In this document: positions 32,107 through 40,735 of the stretch, in pieces
How the letters are laid out: the number at the start of each line of letters is the position of its first letter
How positions within the stretch are numbered: position 1 is the first letter of the stretch
Position numbers and translations under genes: made by a program
The notes under the pieces: model-generated
What the model was told of the DNA's origin: nothing
The model's input: the letters and a program-made list of their open reading frames with translations, nothing else
Databases searched by the model: none
Assembly: GCF_036250735.1 (NCBI RefSeq)
Contig: NZ_CP109430.1
Span: 310,001-374,000, forward strand
Source: Streptosporangium sp. NBC_01495
GTDB lineage: Bacteria > Actinomycetota > Actinomycetes > Streptosporangiales > Streptosporangiaceae
Length of the DNA stretch: 64,000 bases
Reading direction: 5' to 3'

Positions 32107-32987
32107 TGCGCAATATCGTAGCGGCTCGGCGCATCTCAGTGACGGGTACACGGCCCTTTCTGGCGCCTTTGCCGACGCCATCTCTTTTTGAGCTGCGAAA
32201 ACTCCAGAAAATTCTGTGCAGATTTTTTTGCGAGCAAGGCGGTGTCGCATGAGAAACTCTTGATCACGGGCATGTTGGCGGCCTAGAGACGAATTCGAGG
32301 GAGCGGAGAATGTGCTTAACCGGCCTGCTGGACTCATGTAGAGCGGTTCTTCGATCTTGAGAGGAAGCGTCCGGACGCGATCTGACGGGTGAGAGCTCGT
32401 GACCTCGGCATCGGCTGTCAATCAATGGACGGTTAGCGACGATCCGCAGGCTACGAACGACAACACTTCGATCCGCTTCGGTGTGCAGGGAAGTAGCGGT
32501 GGTGGAAGTCGGATGCGACATCGATGACGGCGGATAACCAGGGCGGCTGGTCCATGTTCAGTACCTGGGAAATGAGCGGCCTGCCCCGACTGCGGGGTCG
32601 TCTCGATCTCGGTTCGCCAGCGGCGCACGACCCGGCCGCGGGATGCCCTATGGCGAAGAGCCGATCGGAGGGCGCCGGCATGCATCAAACGATCAACAGA
32701 GCGGCATGAGGGTGAACATCTTCCTCAAAGCCGAGGAGCGGAGGTCGTTGTGAGTTGCTGTTCGGAGCTCCGCTCCACATTCATCCGATCATTCATGGCA
32801 GTGAGGCTGGCGACCTGGAGCGCTCGCCCCCGCTCAAGTCGGCGGTGGCGCCGCGCGTTGAGCGCGCTGTAGTGCTTGTTTCAGCGGTACTGAGAGCTGC
32901 GATCGCGCGCCGTAGGAGTGGCCGGGCGCGCTTCGTTTCACGTCCTTGAGGGCTCGCGGTTGCGGGCTCTGGACGTTCGACTCTCAG
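32107..32987. other. Non-coding or degenerate stretch inside the AICE
   Basis: Open frames here have no ribosome sites, no recognisable domains and inconsistent codon character. I see no RNA gene or strong hairpin. It may be decayed cargo. Confidence 0.5.
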
Positions 32988-33437
32988 CTACACCTGCTCC
33001 CAATGGATCTTGATTTCTGCGGGCCTGTGTTGGCAGATGATGGTCCAAGCCGTTCGGTTGCTCAGCGCTTCGGTCCACTGATCGAGATCGTCCTCGGTGT
33101 CATGGAAGAACCACGACGCGAAGCTTCCCAAGGTACGCAGGGACGAGGCGAAGCCATACTGAAGTTCGCAGTGGAGCTGCAGGTAGTGGTCGTGATCGCC
33201 CTCGCTGTCGTTGATCTCGAACTGTCGAGTGAGGTTCAACGCGAACGTCGGTGGGCCATCGAATGAGTAGGTGCCGTACTGGTAGAGAAGTCCGTCTGCG
33301 TCGGGTGTGTCTGCCGTGTCGAAGCGTTGCCGGCCGAAGCGGATGAACGCCAGCCAGGCGTCTTCCGTGGTCAGATCTGTGATTGCACGCTGCCCGGCCT
33401 GCAACTCGACGTAGAGCAGGCATACGGCTTCATCCAT
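32988..33437 (-). CDS. Conserved hypothetical protein
   Basis: 149 residues from ATG 33437, with GGGAGACGG upstream. Sequence features include LLYVELQAGQRAITDLTTED, LAFIRFGRQRFD, an acidic DTADTPDADG loop and RQFEINDSEGDHDHYLQLHC. It appears to be a small soluble alpha/beta protein without membrane segments; the even amino-acid use suggests a real gene. I do not recognise its family. It is cargo near the right end of the AICE, transcribed toward the core. Confidence 0.6.
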   Translation of the reverse strand: MDEAVCLLYVELQAGQRAITDLTTEDAWLAFIRFGRQRFDTADTPDADGLLYQYGTYSFDGPPTFALNLTRQFEINDSEGDHDHYLQLHCELQYGFASSLRTLGSFASWFFHDTEDDLDQWTEALSNRTAWTIICQHRPAEIKIHWEQV

Positions 33438-33966
33438 CGACCGTCTCCCGAGCATGCCCTGATCTCCTCGCTCGCCAAAGGGGTGGCCAGGGTACTCAAC
33501 CCGCTGAACCTTCTCGGTTACAGCACGAGTTACAGCAGGTTTGCCGCGGCCTGAGATGGCTCTACAGCCGATGCAGTGGCGCTGCAGCCTTCAGCATCTA
33601 GGCGGTGACTGTGGACCTTCGCCCGGCTGGTTGATCACGCGCGCGACATCGGGGCGTCGGCGCTACTTCTCGTTGTAGGTATGGGGCGCGCAGTCCGGCC
33701 AGGATGCTGGACGTTGATGTCGAGCTAGTGCGCCCAGTCCTGGAGCATCTGGCCTTCCAGGATCGGGTGTCAGGCTGGCGGAGTACCGAGGAGCCTGGAT
33801 TTCTCGGGCCGTATTGGTGCCACCTGACCTGGGAAGATACCCTCAAGATCATATCGCGTATGTATCGCGATCATTGGCCTGTGGCTGCATGCAGTGGCCT
33901 ACGACTGCTCTTGATCCACTACCCGTGATCAAGAAATGCCCAGGTCAAGGGCATGATCGCTGCTCA
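33438..33966. other. AICE right-end non-coding region
   Basis: Between the last cargo gene and the right att site. A 75-residue frame at 33704-33928 has no ribosome site and no recognised motif. The last 29 bp (33938-33966) are about 80 percent like the host-side flank at 3918-3946. Confidence 0.5.
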
Positions 33967-34018
33967 GAAGAGTGCCCCCGGCATGATTCGAACATGCGAC
34001 ACCCGCTTTAGGAGAGCG
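33967..34018 (-). repeat. Right attachment site within intact tRNA-Arg
   Basis: 52 bp identical to 3947-3998. From 33973 onward it is the 3' part of the tRNA-Arg gene and ends in the anticodon stem region, the usual crossover zone for tRNA-directed integrases. Confidence 0.9.
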
Positions 34019-34045
34019 GTGCTCTATCCCCTGAGCTACGGAGGC
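33973..34045 (-). tRNA. tRNA-Arg(CCT)
   Basis: 73 nt on the minus strand. The acceptor stem GCCTCCG/CGGGGGC pairs fully with one G-U; the D arm is GCTC...GAGC, the anticodon stem CCGCT/AGCGG, the anticodon loop CTCCTAA (anticodon CCT, codon AGG) and the T arm GCATG-TTCGAAT-CATGC. Discriminator A; CCA is not encoded. Intact, and regenerated by the AICE insertion. Confidence 0.95.
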
Positions 34046-34199
34046 AGGGGCTCCTAGTAAGAGTAGCGAAAGTGGCGAGTGGTTGCGCGCTCGGAGGGGG
34101 AGTTGGGGGTAGACGATGGGTTATCGGTTCGCTGGCCTGGAGTAAAAGGGCGGCAAGTGGGCGGGTGTGCGGTGGTGGGCGAGGTTAGTGTCACGGTCC

Positions 34200-35147
34200 G
34201 TGATCGACAGGCGACGGAAGCGCATTCGCGGGCATCGCGCCCTGCGGCCGGTGGTGCTGTGTGGTGCGATGCTGGCGCCCGCGCTTCTGGCCGGGGGGTT
34301 ACTGGTGGCCGAGCTCACAGGCTACGAGGCCGCCGTCCAGATGGCCGACGCCGGTGCGGAGCCTGAGGGGCCTGGGGAGGCTGAAAGGCCCGGGAAGGCC
34401 GGCGGAGGCAGGGAAGCCGAAAAGACCGGAGAGGCCGAAGGGGTAGGGGAGACCGAGGGATCCGGGGAGGCAGGGGAAGTCGGGGGAGCCTCGGAAGCCG
34501 GAGAAGCTGAGCGGCTTCACGGAGACGAGGCCCTCTGGGTGGGGGACGGGGAGCGGCGGGGATTCCGGGAAGGTGAGGGAGCCTGGAGCGGCGCGGCGTC
34601 CCGGCTGGGGGTCGGGGGGCTTGTGGGGGCGCCGGACGAGGAGCCGCCCGAAGACCCAGGGGACTCCGGGGGCGAGGGGGCCCAGGAGGACCCGGAGGAT
34701 CCGGAGGACTCGGAGGGCCGGGGAGAAGCGGTGGCCGTGGTGCCGGTCGTGGTCGGGCCCGTGCGGAGCCGGATGTTCGGGCCGAGGCTGGTGCCTCCGC
34801 CGTTGCGGCCGGATCGGGTGTACGAGGGGTGGGTGCCCGTGGCGGCGAGGTCGGGAGTGCGCCGTGCGGAGGAGGGCCCGGGTGAGATCGGTCGGCCGAG
34901 CGGTCCACGTGAGATCGGTGGCACGGACGATGCGGGCGAGCCAGATGCGGTCGTTCCCATAAAGACCCGTCCGCAGGCCCCCAGAGGGCCACGGAAGGTG
35001 GCAATGCCGCCGTCTGTGGCGCCTGAGTCTCCGGTGGAGCGGACATCGCCGTCTGTGCCGCCTGAGCCCCGGGACGGGTGTCCGGGGGAGTGGAGGGGGA
35101 CGTGGCTCTGGGAGGTCTGCAAGAAGCACGCGCGGCAAGAAGTCTGA
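34200..35147 (+). CDS. Membrane-anchored low-complexity protein
   Basis: About 315 residues from GTG 34200 (a GTG at 34167 adds 11). A basic N-terminus (RRRKRIRGHRALR) precedes one hydrophobic helix (VVLCGAMLAPALLAGGLLVA). Residues 45-200 are almost entirely Gly, Glu, Ala and Pro in loose repeats (EAEGVGETEGSGEAGEVGG), then Pro/Arg-rich sequence follows. The tail is CPGEWRGTWLWEVCKKH. It looks like a type II membrane or secreted disordered protein. The Gly/Glu bias makes antisense frames open too, so coding on this strand is likely but not certain. No family recognised. Confidence 0.5.
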   Translation: MIDRRRKRIRGHRALRPVVLCGAMLAPALLAGGLLVAELTGYEAAVQMADAGAEPEGPGEAERPGKAGGGREAEKTGEAEGVGETEGSGEAGEVGGASEAGEAERLHGDEALWVGDGERRGFREGEGAWSGAASRLGVGGLVGAPDEEPPEDPGDSGGEGAQEDPEDPEDSEGRGEAVAVVPVVVGPVRSRMFGPRLVPPPLRPDRVYEGWVPVAARSGVRRAEEGPGEIGRPSGPREIGGTDDAGEPDAVVPIKTRPQAPRGPRKVAMPPSVAPESPVERTSPSVPPEPRDGCPGEWRGTWLWEVCKKHARQEV

Positions 35148-35275
35148 CTTGTCCAGTCACAAAAAGGGGTGTTCGGTGCATAACGGCTGTGGAGAGTCTG
35201 GCCCGTGCACTTGGTCAGCTGTAGTAGCGTGCGTGCCTGACCCAGGTCACGAGTTCGCAAACGGAGGGGTCGAAC

Positions 35276-36355
35276 GTGCCACCTCGTCGATCAGCGGGTC
35301 TGATCGCCGTCGTCGCGACGATGACTTCCTTCCTGCCGGGAGCCGCTGCCGCGCAGCGGGCGCCGGCGGAGGTTCAGGCCGTCGTTGCCGCGGAGCCGGT
35401 GAATCTCACAGAATTGCGTCGTGAGGCGGAGAAGGCTGCGAAGGATCTTGAGGACGCGACCAAGGCCCTGGAGCAGCGGCGGACCCAGATCCGCACCTCG
35501 GAGAAGGAGCTTTCCGTCAAGCTGCGGGAGCTGCAGGTGGCCGAGAGAGCTTTCGCCCAGGTGCGGCAGCCACTGTCGGATCTGGTCGGATTCCTCTACC
35601 AGCAGCCCGTCGGGGGAGATGTGGCCGGATTCCTGTCCGGTGGCTCTGACGCCGACACCCTGCGCGCCATGGCCGGTGTCACCCAGCTCGTCGCCGAGCG
35701 CGACCTGATCCTTGAGGACAGTAGCCGCCTTCAGGTGGAGCAGGAGCGTCTCGCGGGTGAGGCGCAGGAGCTCCGGGCGGGCAATCTCCTCGCGGAGGCG
35801 CAGATGGGTGCCGAGATCGAGACACTCAGGACGCGCTCGCAGAAGATCGTGCAGTCTCTGACCAGGGCGCTGGTGAAGCTGGGCGTCAAGATCAACAAGA
35901 ACGGGCGGCCGGCGGCCGGGTGCGACCCGACCAGGGCGACCTCGATGGACGAGTTTCCCAACGGCCTCATCCCGCAGGCCTACCTCTGCCCGCTCCAGCA
36001 GCGGGGCAACCAGTTGCGGGGGGACGCCGCGCTCGCGTTCATCAGCCTCAACGAGTCGTACAAGCGGCAGTTCGGCAGGCCGATGTGCGTGACCGACAGC
36101 TACCGGAGTCTGGCCGAGCAGCAGTCGGTCTATTACACGCGCCCCGGCCTGGCGGCGGTCCCGGGCCGCAGCAACCACGGTCTGGGACTCGCCGTCGACC
36201 TGTGCGGAGGCGTCGAGCGCTTCCGTTCGGCCGAGTTCAACTGGCTGGAGACCAACGGCAAGAAGTTCGGCTGGATCCACCCCAAGTGGGCCTACGTCAG
36301 CCCCTTCGAGCCCTGGCACTGGGAGTACGACCCCAAGATCGGCTCCCTGCTGTAA
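35276..36355 (+). CDS. Secreted VanY-type D-Ala-D-Ala carboxypeptidase (M15) with coiled coil
   Basis: 359 residues from GTG 35276, with GGAGGGG upstream. Signal peptide SAGLIAVVATMTSFLPGAAA; a long coiled coil (about 45-205, for example LRREAEKAAKDLEDATKALE) like those of secreted wall hydrolases; then an M15B domain from about residue 225 with RPMCVTDSYRSLAEQ, zinc ligands in SNHGLGLAVDLCGG and the terminal EPWHWEYD. It would trim the terminal D-Ala of peptidoglycan stem peptides outside the cell. All zinc and catalytic positions are visible. Confidence 0.9.
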   Translation: MPPRRSAGLIAVVATMTSFLPGAAAAQRAPAEVQAVVAAEPVNLTELRREAEKAAKDLEDATKALEQRRTQIRTSEKELSVKLRELQVAERAFAQVRQPLSDLVGFLYQQPVGGDVAGFLSGGSDADTLRAMAGVTQLVAERDLILEDSSRLQVEQERLAGEAQELRAGNLLAEAQMGAEIETLRTRSQKIVQSLTRALVKLGVKINKNGRPAAGCDPTRATSMDEFPNGLIPQAYLCPLQQRGNQLRGDAALAFISLNESYKRQFGRPMCVTDSYRSLAEQQSVYYTRPGLAAVPGRSNHGLGLAVDLCGGVERFRSAEFNWLETNGKKFGWIHPKWAYVSPFEPWHWEYDPKIGSLL

Positions 36356-36377
36356 GTCCTGTCGCGGGCAGGGCGGA

Positions 36378-36983
36378 TCACCGTGTGCGGGGGCCGATCG
36401 TGATGGAGAGCCGCCCGCCCGCCTGGGCGGAGGCCAGCTCGGTCGCCTGGGCCGACGTGGTGGCCAGCACGACGAGCGCGTCTCGCTCCGACTCCCCGCC
36501 CGGTGTGGCCAGGACCGCGACGTCCTCGGCCACGACGGTCGCCGGGGCGGTGCCGTCCCACGTCGAGGTGGCGGCGAGCACGTCCACCACGTCGCCCGGC
36601 GAGAGCAGGCGCGCGGTCTCGGGATCGGCGACCCGTACGGGGGTGGCGACCGTTCCCTGGCCGTGGGCGGCCAGCAGGCCGGGACCGAGCAGGCGGACGT
36701 CGGTCAGCGGCTCCCCGCGCCGCGCGGGACCCGTCAGGATCTTTCCCGCGAACGGCGTGCCGGGCCTCAGGGCGCCGTCGGGGACCGTACCGGGTCTCAG
36801 CGGAGCCGGTATCAGGTCGGCCGCCTCCAGCACACCTCCGGGAAGATCCCTGGCGGCGATCAGGACGGTCACCGAGGCGGTGTCCGGGCGCAGCGCCAGT
36901 ACGGCGCATCCCATCGCCAGGGCGGCGACGACGGTGGCGATGAGACGGTGACGGCGGCCGAGGAAACGGCGCAGAGCGCGCAT
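36378..36983 (-). CDS. SAF-domain (CpaB/RcpC-like) membrane protein
   Basis: 201 residues. The N-terminal basic patch RRFLGRRHR and helix LIATVVAALAMGCAVLAL anchor it; residues 40-100 are an SAF domain (TVLIAARDLPGGVLEAADLI) and the rest is an RcpC-like beta region (LLSPGDVVDVLAAT). Members assist assembly of Flp/Tad pili, but isolated copies in actinomycetes have no known role. No tad genes are next to it. It converges on the VanY gene. Confidence 0.8.
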   Translation of the reverse strand: MRALRRFLGRRHRLIATVVAALAMGCAVLALRPDTASVTVLIAARDLPGGVLEAADLIPAPLRPGTVPDGALRPGTPFAGKILTGPARRGEPLTDVRLLGPGLLAAHGQGTVATPVRVADPETARLLSPGDVVDVLAATSTWDGTAPATVVAEDVAVLATPGGESERDALVVLATTSAQATELASAQAGGRLSITIGPRTR

Positions 36984-37239
36984 GGCTGACTCCAGGGGGA
37001 GTCGGGCGGCGCGGTGCCCGTAAGTGGGTGGGGAGGACGCCCCGCCGAGTGGCGGGACGGGGATAGGACGCCCCGCCGGGCGGCGGGGTGGTGCCCGTGA
37101 TGGGTGGAAGACCTCACTCAGGGGATTCTTACCGGGGTCGGGGGCGGGGCCGGATGGTGCGGACAGGAAGCGGGAGGTTCAGCCCTTCCTGTCGGGTGGT
37201 GCACATGGCGGTGACCCCGCCCGGTCTGCCCCGACCTGA

Positions 37240-38049
37240 TCAACCGGGGAGGTCGAAGGGGAGCTTGAGGCCGTCCAGGGCGTTCGGACAGGAGCAGGTG
37301 CGTTCTTCGGGGAGCGCGGCGACGACGTCGCCGATGAGGGAGCGCATGCGGCTGACGTTGGTGGCGAAGAAGGAGAGGACCTCCTCGTGGGTGACCCCCT
37401 CGCCCGCCTCGACCCCGGCGTCATGGTCGGTGACGAGGGAGATCGTGGTGTAGCAGAGGGCCAGCTCGCGGGCGAGGATGGCCTCGGGAAAGCCGGTCAT
37501 GCCGACGATCGACCAGCCGTTGCCGCTGAACCAGCGGGACTCGGCGCGGGTCGAGAAGCGCGGGCCCTCGATGACCACGAGGGTGCCGCCGTCGACCACC
37601 TCCCAGCCGGAGGAACCCGCGGTGGAGACGGCCGCCGCACGGCCCAAGGGACAGTAGGGGTCGGCGAAGGCGACGTGGACGACGCCGCCCGCGTCGTAGT
37701 AGGTCTGCACGCGGCCGGAGGTGCGGTCGACGAGCTGGTCGGGGACGACCAGGGCGCCGGGGCCGATCTCGGCGCGCAGGGAGCCGACCGCGCTGGGGGC
37801 CAGGACCTGGCGGACACCGAGGGAACGCAGTGCCCACAGGTTCGCCCGGTAGGGGATGCGGTGTGGTGGGAAGCGGTGGTCGCGACCGTGGCGGGGAACG
37901 AAGGCGACCGAGCGCTCCCCGATCCGGCCGACGGTGACGACGTCGCTTGGCGGGCCGTACGGCGTGGTGATCTCGACCTCTGTGGCGTCGTCGAGCAGGG
38001 AGTAGAAGCCCGAGCCGCCGATGACCCCGATGTCCGCGCGAGTGACCAT
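37240..38049 (-). CDS. mtnP: S-methyl-5'-thioadenosine phosphorylase
   Basis: 269 residues, family length. It starts ADIGVIGGSGFYSLLDDATE, then PRHGRDHRFPPHRIPYRANL (phosphate and base site), PSAVGSLR, DQLVDRTSGR, EGPRFSTRAE and VGMTGFPEAILARELALCY (ribose site), typical of MTA/purine nucleoside phosphorylases. It splits methylthioadenosine from polyamine or ACP-type reactions into adenine and methylthioribose-1-phosphate. It appears to stand alone. Confidence 0.9.
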   Translation of the reverse strand: MVTRADIGVIGGSGFYSLLDDATEVEITTPYGPPSDVVTVGRIGERSVAFVPRHGRDHRFPPHRIPYRANLWALRSLGVRQVLAPSAVGSLRAEIGPGALVVPDQLVDRTSGRVQTYYDAGGVVHVAFADPYCPLGRAAAVSTAGSSGWEVVDGGTLVVIEGPRFSTRAESRWFSGNGWSIVGMTGFPEAILARELALCYTTISLVTDHDAGVEAGEGVTHEEVLSFFATNVSRMRSLIGDVVAALPEERTCSCPNALDGLKLPFDLPG

Positions 38050-38435
38050 GAAGCTGAGATTAGCGCCACGGACCGGTCTCTGAGGAGCCCCGGTGACAGC
38101 CTGTGGATAACTGTATTCGCCAGGTAGCCGCCCTCGGCGGGAGCGGCGGGAGCGGCGGGAGCGGCGGGGTGTCGATCGGAGGTCGTGCGGGCCGCCCGGG
38201 GTACCGGCGACAGACGCGGAGGGCTCGTCCGTCCCGTGCCGGCCTATGGAAGGGCGGGGTGGGAGGCCACGGCCCGGGGCGGCCGGTCAGGCCGCCCATG
38301 AACGGCCGACTGAGGAGCGGGGTTCGGGGGCGAGGGGGTGAAGAGGGCGGGAGAGCGAAGGAGGCGATGGGGGTGTAAGGAGCGGAGGAGGTGAGGACGG
38401 GGACAGGGGGTGGTGGCTGGTTCCGGGGGCGCGGC
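38050..38435. other. GC-rich intergenic region with simple repeats
   Basis: Contains a (GGCGGGAGC)-type 9-bp repeat, three to four copies, at about 38137-38170, and G-rich, A-poor sequence to 38410. Frames are open only because of composition. No gene or clear hairpin seen. Confidence 0.5.
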
Positions 38436-38804
38436 TCAGGAAGCCGCGGCGGCCGGGCTGCTCGCGGTCTTCGCCGGCTTGGAATCCGACGAGTTCGACG
38501 AAGACGACGACGAAGATGAAGACGACGAATCGGACGAACTTGACGAGGACGACGACGAGCCGGAGGAGTCCGAGGAGCCTGAGGAGCTCGACGACCCGTT
38601 CGCGGAAGTCACCGTGCTCGACGACGAGGACCGGCTGTCGGTCCGGTAGAAGCCCGAGCCCTTGAAGACGATGCCGACCGCGGAGAACACCTTGCGCAGG
38701 TCGCCCGCGCAGCTCGGGCACTCGGTGAGAGCATCGTCGGAGAACTTCTGGACGATTTCGAACTGGTTGTTACAGGCAGTGCAGGCGTACTGGTAGGTGG
38801 GCAC
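38436..38804 (-). CDS. FmdB-family zinc-ribbon protein with poly-Ser tail
   Basis: 122 residues from GTG 38804 (GAGGAGGAG upstream). The N-terminal zinc ribbon PTYQYACTACNNQFE ... CPSCAG and VFSAVGIVFKGSGFY match the FmdB regulatory/zinc-ribbon family. The C-terminal half is an almost pure serine tract (with Gly/Asp) ending in KPAKTASSPAAAA. Actinobacterial FmdB proteins often have Ser/Lys-rich ends; this one is long. Role unknown, possibly protein or nucleic-acid binding. Confidence 0.85.
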   Translation of the reverse strand: MPTYQYACTACNNQFEIVQKFSDDALTECPSCAGDLRKVFSAVGIVFKGSGFYRTDSRSSSSSTVTSANGSSSSSGSSDSSGSSSSSSSSSDSSSSSSSSSSSNSSDSKPAKTASSPAAAAS

Positions 38805-38967
38805 GCTCTCCTCCTCGTGTGATCCGCGCGCCGATTGGCACTCTAGTGGCGCGACTGCTAATGGTATGCAGCTGACAAGCTTAAACGCGAGCCGGAGTCC
38901 CCGCATTCCGTAGCCGAATTCCGATCAGACGTAGCCGAACCTCCGGTCGGACGCGGTCGGGCCCAGG

Positions 38968-40473
38968 TCAGGTACCCCGCTCGCCGAACCAGCCGGCGAG
39001 CTTACCCTTGCGGCTGATCGCGCGCATTCGGCGCTCCACCATGTCACGGCAGGCGGCCGTGGTCACAACCAGGAGTTGATCGTCGATCCTGATTCTCGTG
39101 GAGTCGGTGGGGACGAACGTCCGGCCGTCCCTGACGATCAGCGTCACCTGGGCGTCCGTGGGCAACCGTAGCTCGAAGATCTCCACACCGTGCAGCTTGG
39201 ACGTCGGCGGCACCCTGACCTGGAGCAGATCGGCGTTGAGCTCCTCCAGCGGCGCCGACTCGACCTCCAGGTCGCGGGCCTCGTCGGGCGTGGTCAGCTT
39301 GAGGAGTTTCGCCACGAACGGCAGCGTCGGCCCCTGCAGCAGGGTGTAGACGATGACGATCACGAAGACCTCGTTGAACACGAGCTTGGCGGTGCCGTCC
39401 TCGACGGAGTTGGCCGCCCAGGGGATGGTCGCGAGCACGATGGGCACCGCGCCGCGCAGCCCGGCCCACGACAGGAAGGCCTGCTCACGCCAGCCCAGTC
39501 GGTCGATGCCCGTCAGCCGGGTCAGCAGCGCGGAAACCATGATCGACAGAGGGCGGGCCACCGCGACCAGGATCAGTCCGGCCACCAGGCCGGGGACGAT
39601 CGCGGATGGCATCTCCGAAGGGCTGGCCAGCATCCCGAGCATGACGAACAGGCCGATCTGCGCCAGCCAGGCCACGCCCTCCGCGAAGCCCCGCGAGGCC
39701 GCGCGGTGCGGCATCCGCGAGTTGCCCATGACCAGTGCCGCGAGGTAGATCGCGAGGAAGCCGCTGCCGTGGAGCAGCATCGCTCCCGCGTAGGCGACGA
39801 ACGCGAGCGCGAGCACCGCGATGGGATACAGGCCGGAGACGGGCAGCGCGATGCGGCGCAGCGCGTACGCGCCGAGCGGGGCGACCGCCAGGCCGACGGC
39901 CGCGCCCACCACCAGCTCGAAGAGCACCTCGAACAGCGCCACCCCCAGGCTGGGCGAGGTCGCGGCGCTCAGCAGCATGACGGCGATCACCGTGGGCGCG
40001 TCGTTGAGGCCCGACTCGGCCTCCAGGATGCCCGCGAGGCGCGGCGGCAGGGGCAGGCGGCGCAGTACGGAGAAGACGGCGGCGGCGTCGGTGGAGGCGA
40101 GGATCGCGCCGAGCAGGAGCGCGGTCCGCCAGTCCATGCCGAGGATCAGGTGCACCGGGATCGCGACGGCCGCGATGCTCACTCCCACGCCGACGGTGGC
40201 GAGCACCAGGGCGGTGGGAATGGCTCCCTTGACGTGGCTCCAGGTGGTGGTCAGACCACCCTCGGCCAGGATGATCGCCAGCGCGATCAGGCCTATCTGC
40301 TGCGCGAGCTGCGGGTTCTCGAACTGCAGCCCGAACCCGGACTCGCCGATGAGCAACCCGAAGCCCAGGAAGATCAGGAGACTGGGCAGCCCGCTCCGAT
40401 GGGCGACACGCACCGCGACGATGGCCGCGATGACGGTTCCGGCACCGAGAAGCAGCCAGACGTCCAGTCCCAT
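38968..40473 (-). CDS. Potassium/proton antiporter, CPA1 NhaP2-like with TrkA-C domain
   Basis: 501 residues from ATG 40473 (GAGAGGGGA upstream). About 12 hydrophobic segments form a cation:proton antiporter domain with GFGLLIGESGFGL, ASTDAAAVFSVLRRLPLP (conserved Asp pair), ESGLNDAPTVIAVML and SWAGLRGAVPIVLA. A cytosolic TrkA-C-like domain follows (LLQVRVPPTSKLHG ... IRIDDQLLVVTT). It exports K+ or Na+ in exchange for H+, with the C-terminal domain probably gating on nucleotide. It is followed downstream by the FmdB gene on the same strand. Confidence 0.88.
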   Translation of the reverse strand: MGLDVWLLLGAGTVIAAIVAVRVAHRSGLPSLLIFLGFGLLIGESGFGLQFENPQLAQQIGLIALAIILAEGGLTTTWSHVKGAIPTALVLATVGVGVSIAAVAIPVHLILGMDWRTALLLGAILASTDAAAVFSVLRRLPLPPRLAGILEAESGLNDAPTVIAVMLLSAATSPSLGVALFEVLFELVVGAAVGLAVAPLGAYALRRIALPVSGLYPIAVLALAFVAYAGAMLLHGSGFLAIYLAALVMGNSRMPHRAASRGFAEGVAWLAQIGLFVMLGMLASPSEMPSAIVPGLVAGLILVAVARPLSIMVSALLTRLTGIDRLGWREQAFLSWAGLRGAVPIVLATIPWAANSVEDGTAKLVFNEVFVIVIVYTLLQGPTLPFVAKLLKLTTPDEARDLEVESAPLEELNADLLQVRVPPTSKLHGVEIFELRLPTDAQVTLIVRDGRTFVPTDSTRIRIDDQLLVVTTAACRDMVERRMRAISRKGKLAGWFGERGT

Positions 40474-40589
40474 CTGGTCCCCTCTCTGACTCCGGGGACC
40501 ATTGTGTCGCATTCGGAAGGGCCGCCACGCACGGGTGGCGCGCACTCCCTGTCACGATCCCGACGCCTTCAGCCCCGCGCCCGGCGGGG

Positions 40590-40735
40590 ATCCCGCCGGT
40601 CGGTCATGTCCCGATCCCGTCGGTCACATCCCGATTGGCCGGTCGGTCATGCCTCCGCTCGACCGGCCGGTAACACTCCCGCTCCGCCGGCCGATCATGC
40701 CGATGCTCCCTCGGTCGGTCACACTCCCGCCGCGG
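40590..40735. repeat. Degenerate minisatellite of GGTCGGTCAT-type units
   Basis: Five or so imperfect units of about 25-30 bp built on CGGTCGGTCATGTCCCGATC, CGGTCACATCCCGAT, CGGTCGGTCATGCCTCCG, CCGGCCGATCATGCCG and CGGTCGGTCACACTCCCG. They lie between the antiporter promoter and the cyclo-ligase 3' end, slightly overlapping the latter. No coding function is evident. Confidence 0.6.

Larger units (their letters stand above)
3947..34018. mobile_element. pSAM2-type actinomycete integrative and conjugative element (AICE), about 30 kb, in tRNA-Arg(CCT)
   Basis: A perfect 52-bp direct repeat (3947-3998 and 33967-34018) bounds about 30,020 bp. The right copy is part of an intact tRNA-Arg gene; the left copy is only that tRNA's 3' portion. 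Between them lie, in order of the known AICE core, regulators, Nudix, GntR/KorSA-like, a Pra-region protein, TraSA-like FtsK ATPase, DUF2637 protein, RepSA, Xis and Int, with int closest to the intact tRNA. The left half carries restriction-modification cargo and the middle a group II intron. All core genes look intact, so excision and transfer are plausible. The set matches pSAM2-type elements; mobility itself is inferred. Confidence 0.9.

Noticed and set aside
33704..33928. 75-residue frame near the right att site
   Set aside because: No ribosome site, no recognised motif; cannot be supported as a gene.
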